This document shows positions 12,940 to 21,668 of a DNA stretch of 64,000 nucleotides, piece by piece. Numbering within the stretch: position 1 is the first letter of the stretch; each line of letters opens with the position of its first letter. The translations under genes and the position numbers were made by a program. This DNA comes from Saururus chinensis (lineage: Eukaryota > Streptophyta > Magnoliopsida > Piperales > Saururaceae). The notes beneath the pieces were generated by a model, which searched no databases, was not told where the DNA came from, and worked only from the letters and a program-made list of their open reading frames with translations. The stretch covers positions 24,349,092 through 24,413,091 of the forward strand of contig CP141143.1 in NCBI GenBank assembly GCA_035235625.1, written 5' to 3'.

Positions 12940-13450
12940 AAAAAGACTATAAGCGATTATAAGCATCGCTAATAATAATATAAGCGTTGCTAATGACTAT
13001 TAGTGACACTTATAAACCGTCGCTACTTACGTCGCTAAAAACCGAGTCACTATTGATCATTAGCGACGCTTATGGAAAGCAAAGCATCACTAATAGTGCA
13101 CATTAGCAACAATTGTACATACATCACTACTAATTTTAGTATTAGCGACACATCCGAAAGCGTCGCTAATAGTATTAATTATTAGCGACGTATAATAATA
13201 AAGTGTCGCTAATACTTGCTTATTAGTGACACTTTCCTATACGTCGCTAATATAAAAAATTATGTAAAAAAATATTATAACTTATTTGCTAAAAATTTTA
13301 TTTTTTTAAAAAAACCTCGTTAATAAAAAATTTTAAAAAAACATTTTTTGTATTAGCGACGCTTTGTTAAGCATCGCTAATACTTTGTGAAATTTTAAAA
13401 AAATAAAAAAGCTTTAGTGACGCTTATAAAAGCGTCGCTAATAGCTTTAG
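12940..13450. repeat. Left subterminal GCGACG repeat cluster of the CACTA element
   Basis: At least a dozen copies of AGCGACGC/GCGTCGCT variants occur in alternating orientation, many pairing as short palindromes around an AT spacer. This is the expected position and structure of CACTA subterminal binding sites. A central portion (about 13255-13345) is AT-rich without the motif. Confidence 0.85.
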
Positions 13451-13465
13451 AAAAATTTAAAAAAA

Positions 13466-14463
13466 ACCGGCACCGGAATCCGGCGGAAGTGCCGAATCCG
13501 GCGCCGGTGGGAGGTTGGGGCATGGGGGTGTGTGGTGACTGGGGAGAGGAGAGGGGGTCTTTGGGTGAGGGAGGAGGTAGGGTGGGTGACTAATCCAGTC
13601 CGCCCCCCCTCTCCCTCTGTTGAGTGTAAGGGGGATGGGGGGGGGGAGGGGGGGGGGGAGGGGGGGTGAAGGAGAAGGGGGAGTGAGAGGGCTGGCCACC
13701 CCCTCTCTCCCCCGGGTCTGCCACATCTGGTGAGAAGGGGGAGTGGGAGGGAGGGGGGTGGCCGATCGCCCCCACTCTCTCCCCTTGGTCCGCCCCCTCC
13801 TCTGGTTTCCAGAGGAGGGGAAGGAGGTGGGCAGACCCAGGGAGAGATGGGAAAGAGGAGGCCGGAGAGAGAGGGCCGGATTCTTGGTCCCCGCCAGAAT
13901 CCGGCCCCCCATAGTCCCGGCCTCCCTCACACTGCCCCATCTCCACTAGAACCGCCCCCCTCCTTTGAAACAGAGAAAGGGAAGGGAGGAGGACCTGGGG
14001 AGGGTTAGGGGGAGGGGGGAGGCCGGGGGGGCTCTGACTGGGACGGATGGGCGGAGGCGGCTCTGGGGGTGGATTCCAAGGTATAGAGGGGACCTTTAAG
14101 GGGAGGAGGGGGGAAGCGGAGCCGGAGCTGGATCGGGGAGCTCTGAGCTGGGACAAGTGGGGCGGAGCGGTATGCGGCGGGGCGAGAGGCAGCTTTGGTG
14201 GGGGGGGGGGGGGGAGGGGTTCTAGGGTAAAGAGGGAACCTTTAAGGGGGAGGGAGGAGGGGGCTAGGAGGAGGATCCGGCGCAGAGGTGGAGGCTGCGG
14301 CGGCGGGTTGGAGTAGGAGGACGAGGAGGCGACGGGGCGGAGCCGAAGGAAGATCCGACAGGGGGCAGAGTCAGAGCTGGTCGGGGGGAAGAGATAACAG
14401 AAACAGGGGGGATGGGATAAATACCGCGCAGGCGAAATTTCGGCCGCGTGGTAATTTACTTCG
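13466..14463. other. G-rich island inside the CACTA element
   Basis: About 1 kb that is strikingly GC-rich and G-biased on the plus strand, in an AT-rich window. It includes runs of ten or more G (near 13633-13666 and 14201-14212) and the repeated word CCGGAATCCGGC. The open frames here (minus 13590-14648 and 13457-13930, plus 13730-14316) translate to low-complexity proline, serine, glycine or arginine strings with no domain. They are composition artefacts, not supported genes. The island may be captured host DNA or an expanded satellite, and has strong G-quadruplex potential. Confidence 0.75.
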
Positions 14464-14509
14464 GCTGCACTGGCGAAATTTTGCCCACGTAGGTAAATGA
14501 AAAAAAGTG

Positions 14510-14710
14510 TTAATTTTAGCGACGCATAGTTTGTGTCGCTAAAATATGCCAGTTTGCGACGCTTTCCTCGAAACGTCACAATTGATAATGTATTTGCGAC
14601 ACTTGTATCTAAGCGTCGCAAATAACGTTTAATTTTGCGATGTTTCACTTATTCTGCCGCAATTGAGGCATATATTTGCGACACTTACTTATAAGCGTCG
14701 CAAATACTAT
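14510..14710. repeat. Internal GCGACG palindrome cluster
   Basis: Further TTAGCGACGC / TTGCGACGCTT-type words in alternating orientation, between the G-rich island and the first polypyrimidine block. The subterminal-type motif therefore also occurs deep inside the element. Confidence 0.75.
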
Positions 14711-14726
14711 TTTTTAAAAATAAAAT

Positions 14727-15170
14727 CCCTCACCTCTCTCTCTCTCTCCTCCCTCTCTCTCCTCTCTCTTCCCCCCTCTCTCTATCCTCCTCCTCTCTCT
14801 CCTCTCCCTCTCCCCTCTCTCTCTCCTTCCTCTGTCTCTCCTCTCTCTATCCTCCCTCTCCTCTCCCTCTCCCCACTCTCTCTCCTCCCTCTCTCTCTCC
14901 TCTCTCTTCCCCCTCTCTCTATCCTCCCTCTCCTCTCCCTCTCCCCCTCTCTCCTCTCCCTCTCCCCTCTCTCCTCTCTCTCTCTCCTCCCTCTCCCCTC
15001 TCTCTCTTCTCCCTCTCCCCTCTCCTCTCTCTCCTCCTTCTCCCCTATCTCCTTCCACTCTTTCTCTCCTCCCTTTCCCCTCTCTCTTCTCCCCTCTCTC
15101 TCTCCACCTCTCTCTCCTCCCCCTCTCTCTCCTCCCTCTCCCCTCCCTATTCTCTCCTCCTTCTCTCTAT
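14727..15170. repeat. Polypyrimidine block 1 (CT-rich)
   Basis: Almost pure C and T on the plus strand for about 440 bases, made of CTCTCTCC and CCTCCCTCTC words. Long open frames across it (plus 14663-15205; minus 14714-15058) are low-complexity Ser/Leu/Pro or Glu/Arg/Gly artefacts. Confidence 0.95.
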
Positions 15171-15204
15171 TTTTATATTTTTTATTTAAAAAAATAAAAA
15201 ATTA

Positions 15205-15460
15205 AAAGTGTATTAGTGACGTATAGGCATATACGTCGCTAGTAGAGTTAACTAGTAGCGACATATAGGCATATACGTCGCTAATAAAGTTAAGTAGTAG
15301 CGACGTATATCCTATATGTCGCTAATACTCAAGTGTATTAGCGACGTATAGAATATATGTCCCTAATCAAGGGTATTGCAACATATAGGCATATACGTCG
15401 CTAATATACCTTTAAGTATTAGCGACGTATATGACTATATGTCGCTAATACTTTTTATTT
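15205..15460. repeat. Array of about six palindromic GCGACGTATA hairpins
   Basis: About six imperfect palindromes of roughly 30 bp. Each has an arm like TAGCGACGTATA, a short G/C-containing centre and the inverse arm TATACGTCGCTA. They are spaced about 40 bases apart between polypyrimidine blocks 1 and 2. Related single units recur at about 15921-15990, 16500-16530 and 16985-17075. Confidence 0.85.
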
Positions 15461-15527
15461 TTATTTTTATTTTTTTATTAATTTTATAAAAATAAATAAC
15501 AAGTAAAAAAATATAAATAATATTTTA

Positions 15528-15846
15528 TCTCTCTCCTCCCACTCCCCTCTCTCTCCTCTCTCTCTTCTCCCTCTCTCCCCTCTCTCCCCTCTCTCTCCCC
15601 TCTCTCTCCCTTCTCTCCCCTCTCTCACCCTTCTCTCCCCTCTCTCACCCTTCTCTCCCCTCTCTCTTCTCTCTCCCTCCCTCCCTTCTCTCTCTCCCCT
15701 CCTCTCTCTCCCCTCTCTCTTCCATATCCTCTCTCTCTCCCTTCCCTTCCCTCTCCTCTCTCTTCCCTATCCTCTCTCTCTCTTCCCTCCCCCCTCCTCT
15801 CTCTTCTCTATCGTCTCACTCTTTCTTCCCTCCCCCTCTCTCCTCT
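15528..15846. repeat. Polypyrimidine block 2 (CT-rich)
   Basis: About 320 bases of CTCTCTCCCC, CCCTTCTCTC and CTTCCCTCC words on the plus strand. The tract is bounded by AT-rich A/T-run spacers of very similar sequence to those around the other blocks. Confidence 0.95.
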
Positions 15847-16061
15847 AATTTCAAATTTTTAAATTTTTTTATTTTGTAAAATTAATTTTAAAAAATAAAA
15901 AAAATTAAATAAAAATACTAATAGCGACTTATAGGTATATACGTCGCTATTAGTACACATATTAGCTATGTATACTCTTATACGTTGCTATTAGTATTTT
16001 ATTTTTATTTAATTTTTTTATTTTAAAAACAAAAAAAATCAATAAAAAAATTAAAATAAAA

Positions 16062-16241
16062 TTCTTCTCTCTCTTCCCTCTTCCCTCTCCTCTCCCCTCT
16101 CTCTTCCCTCCCCTCTCCCCTCTCTCTCTTCCCTCCACTCTCCTCTCTCTCTCTTCCCCCCTCTCTCTCTTACCTATCCTCTCTCTCTCTCTCTCTTCCC
16201 TCCCTCCCCTCTCCTCTCTCTTCCCTCCCCCTCTCTCTTCT
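16062..16241. repeat. Polypyrimidine block 3 (CT-rich)
   Basis: About 180 bases of CT-rich tract. It is preceded by an A/T-run spacer ending ATCAATAAAAAAATTAAAAT-like sequence and followed by CTAATTTCAATTTTTTAATTT, a spacer repeated after block 2. Confidence 0.95.
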
Positions 16242-16310
16242 AATTTCAATTTTTTAATTTAACTTTTTTTTTATTTTAAAAATAATTTTTTAAAAAAAAT
16301 CAAAATAATA

Positions 16311-16446
16311 TTCTCCTCTCTCTCCCTCTCCTCCTCTCTCCTCTCTCTCCCTCTCCTCCCCTCTCTCTCTCCTCTCTCTCTCTCCCTCTCCTCCCTCCCC
16401 TCTCTCTCTCCACCCTTTCCCTCTCCTCTCTCTCCCCTCTCCTCTA
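16311..16446. repeat. Polypyrimidine block 4 (CT-rich)
   Basis: About 136 bases of CT-rich tract in the same spacer context as blocks 2, 3 and 5, which supports amplification of a spacer-plus-block module. Confidence 0.95.
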
Positions 16447-16607
16447 TTTTCAAAATTTTAGAATTTTTATTTTTTAAAAAATAATTAAATAAAAATACTA
16501 ATAGTGATGTATAGCTTTATACGTAGCTATTAGTATTTTATTTTATTTTAATTTTTTATTTTAAAAATAAAAAAATTAATAATTTTTTAAAAAAATCAAA
16601 ATAAAAT

Positions 16608-16955
16608 TCATCCCACCCTCCCTCTCTTCCCTCCCCTATCCCCTCTCTCTCCTCACTCTCTCTCTCCACTCTTCCCTCTCTCTCTCTTCCCTCTCCTCTC
16701 TATCTCTCTTCCCCCTCTCTCTCTCTCCTCCCTCCCCTCTCTCTTTCTCTCTCACTCTTAAGATCTCCCCTCCTCTCCTCTCTCTCTCTCTCTCTCTTAA
16801 GATCTCCCCTCCTCCCTCTCTCTCTCCCCTCCCTATCTCCTCTCTCTCTCCTCTCCCTCTCCCTCTCTCTTCCCTCCCCTCTCTCTCTCTCCTCCCTCCC
16901 TCTACACTCTCTTCCTCTCTCCTCCCTCTCTCCCCTCCCTCCCCCTCTCTCTTTG
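16608..16955. repeat. Polypyrimidine block 5 (CT-rich)
   Basis: About 350 bases of CT-rich tract, including two copies of a CTTAAGATCTCCCCTCCTC word near 16757 and 16797, so part of the block itself is duplicated. Confidence 0.95.
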
Positions 16956-16979
16956 TCATTAATTTTTTATTTAAAAAAT

Positions 16980-17480
16980 AGGTATTAGTGATGCATGTGA
17001 CTATGCGTCGCTACTACCAAGGGTAATAGCGACGCATAGTTACATACGTCGCTACTACTACTAGGTAGTAGCGACGCATAGCTATTAGTTCATAATTTTT
17101 AATTTTTTTATTTAAAATTGATAAATATTAGCGACGCTTATTTATAAACGTCGCTATTGTTGAAACTATTAGCGACGTTTCAAAAAATGCATCGTTAATT
17201 TTTTAAATTTTTTTTAAAAAAATTAATAGATATATCTTTTAGTGACGCTTATGCAAGCGTCGCTAATAACCTAAGTATTAGCGATGCATGAACTTAAGCG
17301 TCACTAAAAGGTTAGGTATTAGTGACGTTTGTATCTGTGCGTCGCTAATATTCTACCATTAGTGATGCTTAAGATTATGTGTCGCTAATATTGGTTTTTT
17401 TGTGACGTTTTTGTATATGTCGTTATTACCACTTTGTAGCGACGTATTTTATTGCAATGTTTATATAAGCGTTGCTAATA
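16980..17480. repeat. Right subterminal GCGACG repeat cluster of the CACTA element
   Basis: More than a dozen TTAGCGACGC-like words in alternating orientation, ending just inside the inverted terminus. It mirrors the left cluster. Confidence 0.85.
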
Positions 17481-17782
17481 CCCAATTTTGTTGTAGTGGC
17501 AAGAGATGTCCCTGGGCGAACACCCATGCTCTAGATTCTCTATGTGAGAATGGGACATCCTTGGCCAGGATCTTCCAGGGCGAGCAACTTTAGGGATTGA
17601 CAACCCCGACTCTTTTACATTTTCTGTGTGGAAATTTGACCGTGTCCTGTCTGTGTGGCAATGCTTGTGTTTACTCCTTGATGGAGGCATTCACCATTTG
17701 TATTGATGCATGTCTATTATGAATGCTATGCATGATTGTGTATCACGTGTTTGACACGTTTGTTGTGCAAGGTGAATGAATT

Positions 17783-18035
17783 TGATGTAATATAAATGCA
17801 TAATCAGAAATAGTGTGAATGTGACACTATTATGCAGGTTTATGTGATATGAATGCATGATCAGAAATGATGTGTTTGAGACACTATTATGCAAGTTTAT
17901 GTGATACGAATGCATGATCAGAATTGGTGTGAATGAGACACTATTATGCAGGTTTATGTGATATGAATACATGATCATGAATGGTGTGATTAAGACACTA
18001 TTATGCAGGTTTACGTGATATGAATGTAAGATCAG
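17783..18035. repeat. 57-bp minisatellite in the family 1 LTR
   Basis: Four full units and a partial one, each carrying GTGATATGAATGCATGATC and GACACTATTATGCAGG. The period of 57 bases is a multiple of three, so the minus strand gives a spurious repeated open frame (17691-18059). A homologous array lies at 35185-35440. Confidence 0.9.
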
Positions 18036-18612
18036 AAAGTGGTATAGCATGTTAATCATAAATTTGATTTGCTACATCGTCATGTCGTTGTGTTTTCTGG
18101 TGATTATAGATATATTCAAAACTATTATTGAGTTTTTATACTCACCCCACTTTCTTGTTTTGTTTTGGGGCTGCGTGGCGTGACACGTAGACGGACAGGA
18201 TCCTTTATATGAGGAAAGGTCGAAGAGAGCTTGGGAGTAGTCGTGGAGGCTCCTAGTTTTGCATGTCTCTTCGTTTAGCTTATTTTGATGTTAGAACCTT
18301 GTGGATGATCCTTGTCTTAGATTTGTGAGATAACAGTTTTAGTTTCTTTGAAACTTGTTTTGGAGCCAAGTGTGTGGCCATGAATTATTAGTATGTGGGT
18401 TTGAGATTATGGTTTAATTAGAGTTTAACTCTTTTGGTTCTACCTATTTACTCTTACTCAAAGTAGTGTGTAAACTCCATAAATTAGATTACCCGTAGTT
18501 GGGGCACAAGTCTTCCGCTATTTTCCTCAATCGTTTCAATCTGTCGCCCACGTGCATTGGTTCGGCCCTTGGACTAGGTTCGGCTCGGGTTGGGCAGTGC
18601 CGGGGTGTGACA

Positions 18613-19303
18613 CTATAAACCCAAAAAGGAAATTTCAAATATTAGGTTTTGAAATAGAAACCCAAATCAGTAGTTTTTGAGTGAAAACCGAGATTGATTC
18701 AAAGCAAAGGAAGAGATTTGAAAGATTTAGGCAAAACCCTAATGGATTATGGAAAAAATTAAGAAAATCAAACCTTGTCTCTTTCTATTTTAGGCAAATG
18801 GGGGATTAGGCCTTTGATCCCAGGCTCAGCCCTTTCCTAAATGGGAAAGAGGCAGCATCTTTCCTTATATAGTAAGGAAGGGGTTAGACCTAATCAAATA
18901 TCGGAGTACAAATAGAATTCATAACTAAAAATGAGTAATTTGGCTGTTTAAACCCTAATTAAGGTTAAAAAAATCTGAAATAATTTTTTTAATGTGTCTT
19001 AGTTTAATGTTAGGGGTGGTTTGGGTTAAAATCTCAATTTTGATCATGGGGCCCACAGTGGCTCTTGCCAAACCTAATTTTTAGAAAAATAGTAAAAATT
19101 CTAAAAAAAATATGAAAATTCACAAATGGCTTAAATTAACTTAAAACCCATAAATGTGAAGATAATTTTGTTTGAATCCTTTGGTAACTACTTTAAGTTT
19201 TTGAAAATCATAAAAATTGATCAAAAATGACTTAAACCACATAATGGAAATTAAATAATAAATACAAATGAAAATAAACTAGTACAAGATAAGAGTTCTT
19301 ACA
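18613..19303 (-). mobile_element. Partial 3' LTR of the minus-strand gypsy element
   Basis: On the minus strand it begins TGTAAGAACTCTTATC at 19303, directly after a purine-rich tract. It follows the first ~690 bases of the solo LTR, which begins TGTAAGGACTCTCATC. A TATATAAGG promoter word sits at 18863-18871 on the minus strand. The LTR is cut at 18613 by the plus-strand LTR of the same family. Confidence 0.8.
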
Positions 19304-19329
19304 TCCCTCTTAAGAATTTTAGCCCTCTA

Positions 19330-20261
19330 AAATTAACTAGAGGTCGCACGACAAAAAGATGAGGGTACTTCTTTCTGATCTCGTCCTCTCTTTCCCACGT
19401 GGCTTCTTCAACCCCATGGTTCCTCCACAACACATTCATGACTAGAATATCCTTTTGTTAAAGTACATTTTCCTTTCAATCTAGGATTTGAATAGGTACC
19501 TCCTCGTAAGAAAGATTCTATTGGAGTTCCAATGGCTCAAAATCCAACACATGAGTAGGATCTGACTCGTACTTTCGGAGAAGTGAGACGTGGAATACGT
19601 TATGGATATTGACCAATTGAGGTGGAAGAGCTACTTGATATGCCGTTGTGCCTACGCGTTTCCAGATTTCAAATGGCCCAATAAATTGGGGTGCCAGCTT
19701 CCCCTGTTGTCTGAATCGGACCACGCCTCGGGTCAAAAAATCTTAAGGAACACATGGTCGCCAACGCTGAACTCAAACTCCAGCCATCTCCTATCGACGT
19801 AGCTTTTCTGATGGCTCTGGGCTGTATGTAATCTCTCCCGAATGAGGCGTATCTTATTTGCTGATTGCTTAATGAGATCAGGGTAGGCGAGAAGATGCTT
19901 TCAAACCTCACTCCAACAGAAGGGAGATCGAAATGGACACCCGTAGAGTGCCTCGAATAGTCCATCTTAATGATTGCTTGGTAGCTATTATTATAGGCAA
20001 ACTCCACCAACGGAAAATCCAGCTCCTAAGTGCCCTTCCACTTGAGGATACATGCACGAAGCATATCCTTGAGCGTCTAGATAGTCCTTTCAGATTGCCC
20101 GTTTGTTTGAGTATGATAGGCTGAGCTAAGATGTAGAGATGTGCCCAAGGCACTCTGAAAGCTCTGCCAACATCTGGAAGTGAAATGAGGGTCACGGTCG
20201 GAGACAATGGGTACTGGGATTCTATGTAAATGTATGACTTCCTTCATATAATTAAACCCTT
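19330..20261 (-). pseudogene. gypsy integrase C-terminal part and chromodomain-like tail (fossil)
   Basis: Minus-strand translations carry integrase core remnants ([30 protein letters not shown]) and the GPFEIWKRVGTTAYQVALP stretch. This matches the C-terminal integrase region of Ty3/gypsy pol. A chromodomain-like tail follows. The reading frame is broken in several places. Confidence 0.8.
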
Positions 20262-21668
20262 TGCAAGTGTACAAGGTAATTGTACTAGGATAAGTATTTA
20301 AGGGTTGTCGAACCTCAGGGACGGATGAATTATTATTAAATCTAAAGAAGAATTTGCTGATTGAAAACTAAAACAAACTTAAACTTTAATTAAGTAAAGG
20401 AAAGACATCAACTAGTTTAAAAAATAAGAGATTAATATGATAGAATTTACTTAGGAAATTGAATCCACTATAGAACCATAACAATTCCTTAACTTTTAAT
20501 CTAAATCTCGTGTGAATATGAACAAGTATTCTCAGCTACAAGCTAGAATTACTTTAGAAAGAATCATTAATTAAATTTCATGGCATGAACTATCTTCGAC
20601 AATAGCACGAATCATCTACACTAAACTAGCTATAGGCATGACCCGTCTAATCTTAGTATAACTTATCCAAGTCATTAATTATCTGAACATTAAAACTATT
20701 GTATGAACATCTTATCTAAATCACAGAAATTAGAATCGATGAAAATATCAAAACCACATCAATCTATCATCTACAAGACAATGAATCAACATAGACTTAA
20801 ATAAACATGAAAAGCTCTTCCATTAAAAAGGAAATTCATATCATACAATTGTCATCATTCACAACTGAGATCTAAATTAAAAAGAAAAAAACTGAAACTT
20901 ATCTATAGCTTCATCAACTCCTAAGTAAAAGAAAAGTTTAGCCTTCCATTGTAGAAGAAAGTACTTGAATCTCCATTGAAAGCTTTGAGTTCTCTTCCAT
21001 CTTCTTCTTCCCTTTTCTCTTCAGAAAATCTACTGGAATCCTCTGGTTTCAAGCCAAATATGTCTTTTTATAGGCATAAGATCCGTAGGAAGAAGTCCAA
21101 TATGAAAAGGATTGAAAATTGGCTAAAACTAGGAAACTGCACGTAATGTCGTTCGAACGCCTGCATGCCCGTTCGAATGCTTAAACCGAGTTTTGCTTCA
21201 AAATCACGTTATCCCGATTGAACGGTAAGTGACCCTGTTCGAACGGATACAGTGTTTCTGCAATCTGGACAGTTTTTCTGGACAGTCCATATTCTGTTCA
21301 TTAAGCTTTTGTTCATGTCCATATTAATTTCCAACTTATTTATAACTCCGAAAAGTTGTCCAAATCACTTTAAAGCATGTCAAGACTATTTTTAATTAAT
21401 TCAAACATCGTCCAAGTACCTCGATAAGCACACTTTACCTACAAAACATAAAATATCATACTTTAGACATGTATAATGTAATTAAAATCTCAACTTTGTT
21501 CAAATACATATCTAAACTATTAATAATTATAAATTATCAATAATTAAACTAAAATATTAATAACTATCTTAATCTAAATAAACCATAACTAACACTAAAT
21601 TAACCTAATCTATACTAGCAAATAAGGTAAAAAGGCATATAAAATAAATATATATTTCATACTTATCA
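20262..21668 (-). mobile_element. LTR-like insertion within gypsy integrase (1407 bp)
   Basis: The pol similarity is interrupted for 1.4 kb and resumes on the other side. Read on the minus strand the insert begins TGATAAGTATG and ends CACTTGCA. Its inner edge carries the motif GGGTTGTCGAACCTCAGGGA in inverse form, which I associate with the edge of plant LTRs. TG...CA termini suggest a solo LTR of a different family. I found no clean 5-bp target duplication, so the exact ends are uncertain. It contains two GTTCGAACG-type words also seen in other LTRs here. No genes. Confidence 0.6.

Larger units (their letters stand above)
12929..17498. mobile_element. Non-autonomous CACTA (En/Spm) transposon, 4570 bp
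   Basis: The ends are CACTACAATAAAA and the inverse of CACTACAACAAAA, with a 3-bp target duplication GCA at 12926-12928 and 17499-17501. The empty site can be read from the homologous solo LTR near 35015-35025, which confirms the boundaries. Subterminal DNA on both sides is packed with TTAGCGACGC-like words in both orientations, the pattern expected for CACTA transposase binding. No transposase frame is present. The interior instead holds a G-rich island, five polypyrimidine blocks and repeated palindromes. It inserted after the host LTR was already in place. Confidence 0.93.
11437..18612 (+). mobile_element. Gypsy-type LTR (family 1), left end decayed, split by a CACTA element
   Basis: After removing 12929-17498, this stretch is collinear with the solo LTR at 32883-36030. 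Shared landmarks include GGAAGGT...GGTAATGGGTCTT, the pair GAGATGTCCCTGGGC and ATGCTCTAGATTCTCT, a 57-bp minisatellite, GGGCAGGATCC and the terminus GTGTGACA at 18612. The first few hundred bases of the LTR are not recognisable at the left. The right end abuts an inverted piece of the same LTR family at 18613. It is a fossil with no coding capacity. Confidence 0.75.

Noticed and set aside
13457-14648. Long minus-strand open frames (157 and 352 codons) in the G-rich island
   Set aside because: Translations are proline/serine-rich low complexity without any domain; frame openness follows from GC bias inside a transposon.
14663-16959. Open frames of 60-180 codons across the CT blocks
   Set aside because: Pure composition artefacts: Ser/Leu/Pro on one strand, Glu/Arg/Gly on the other.
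12929-17498. A CRISPR-like array, because of the repeated GCGACG words
   Set aside because: Words alternate in orientation, spacing is irregular, and the setting is a plant CACTA transposon with clear termini and target duplication.
17691-18059. 122-codon minus frame with a repeated HSYHINLHNSV unit
   Set aside because: Produced by the 57-bp minisatellite in an LTR; no start context or homologue suggests a protein.
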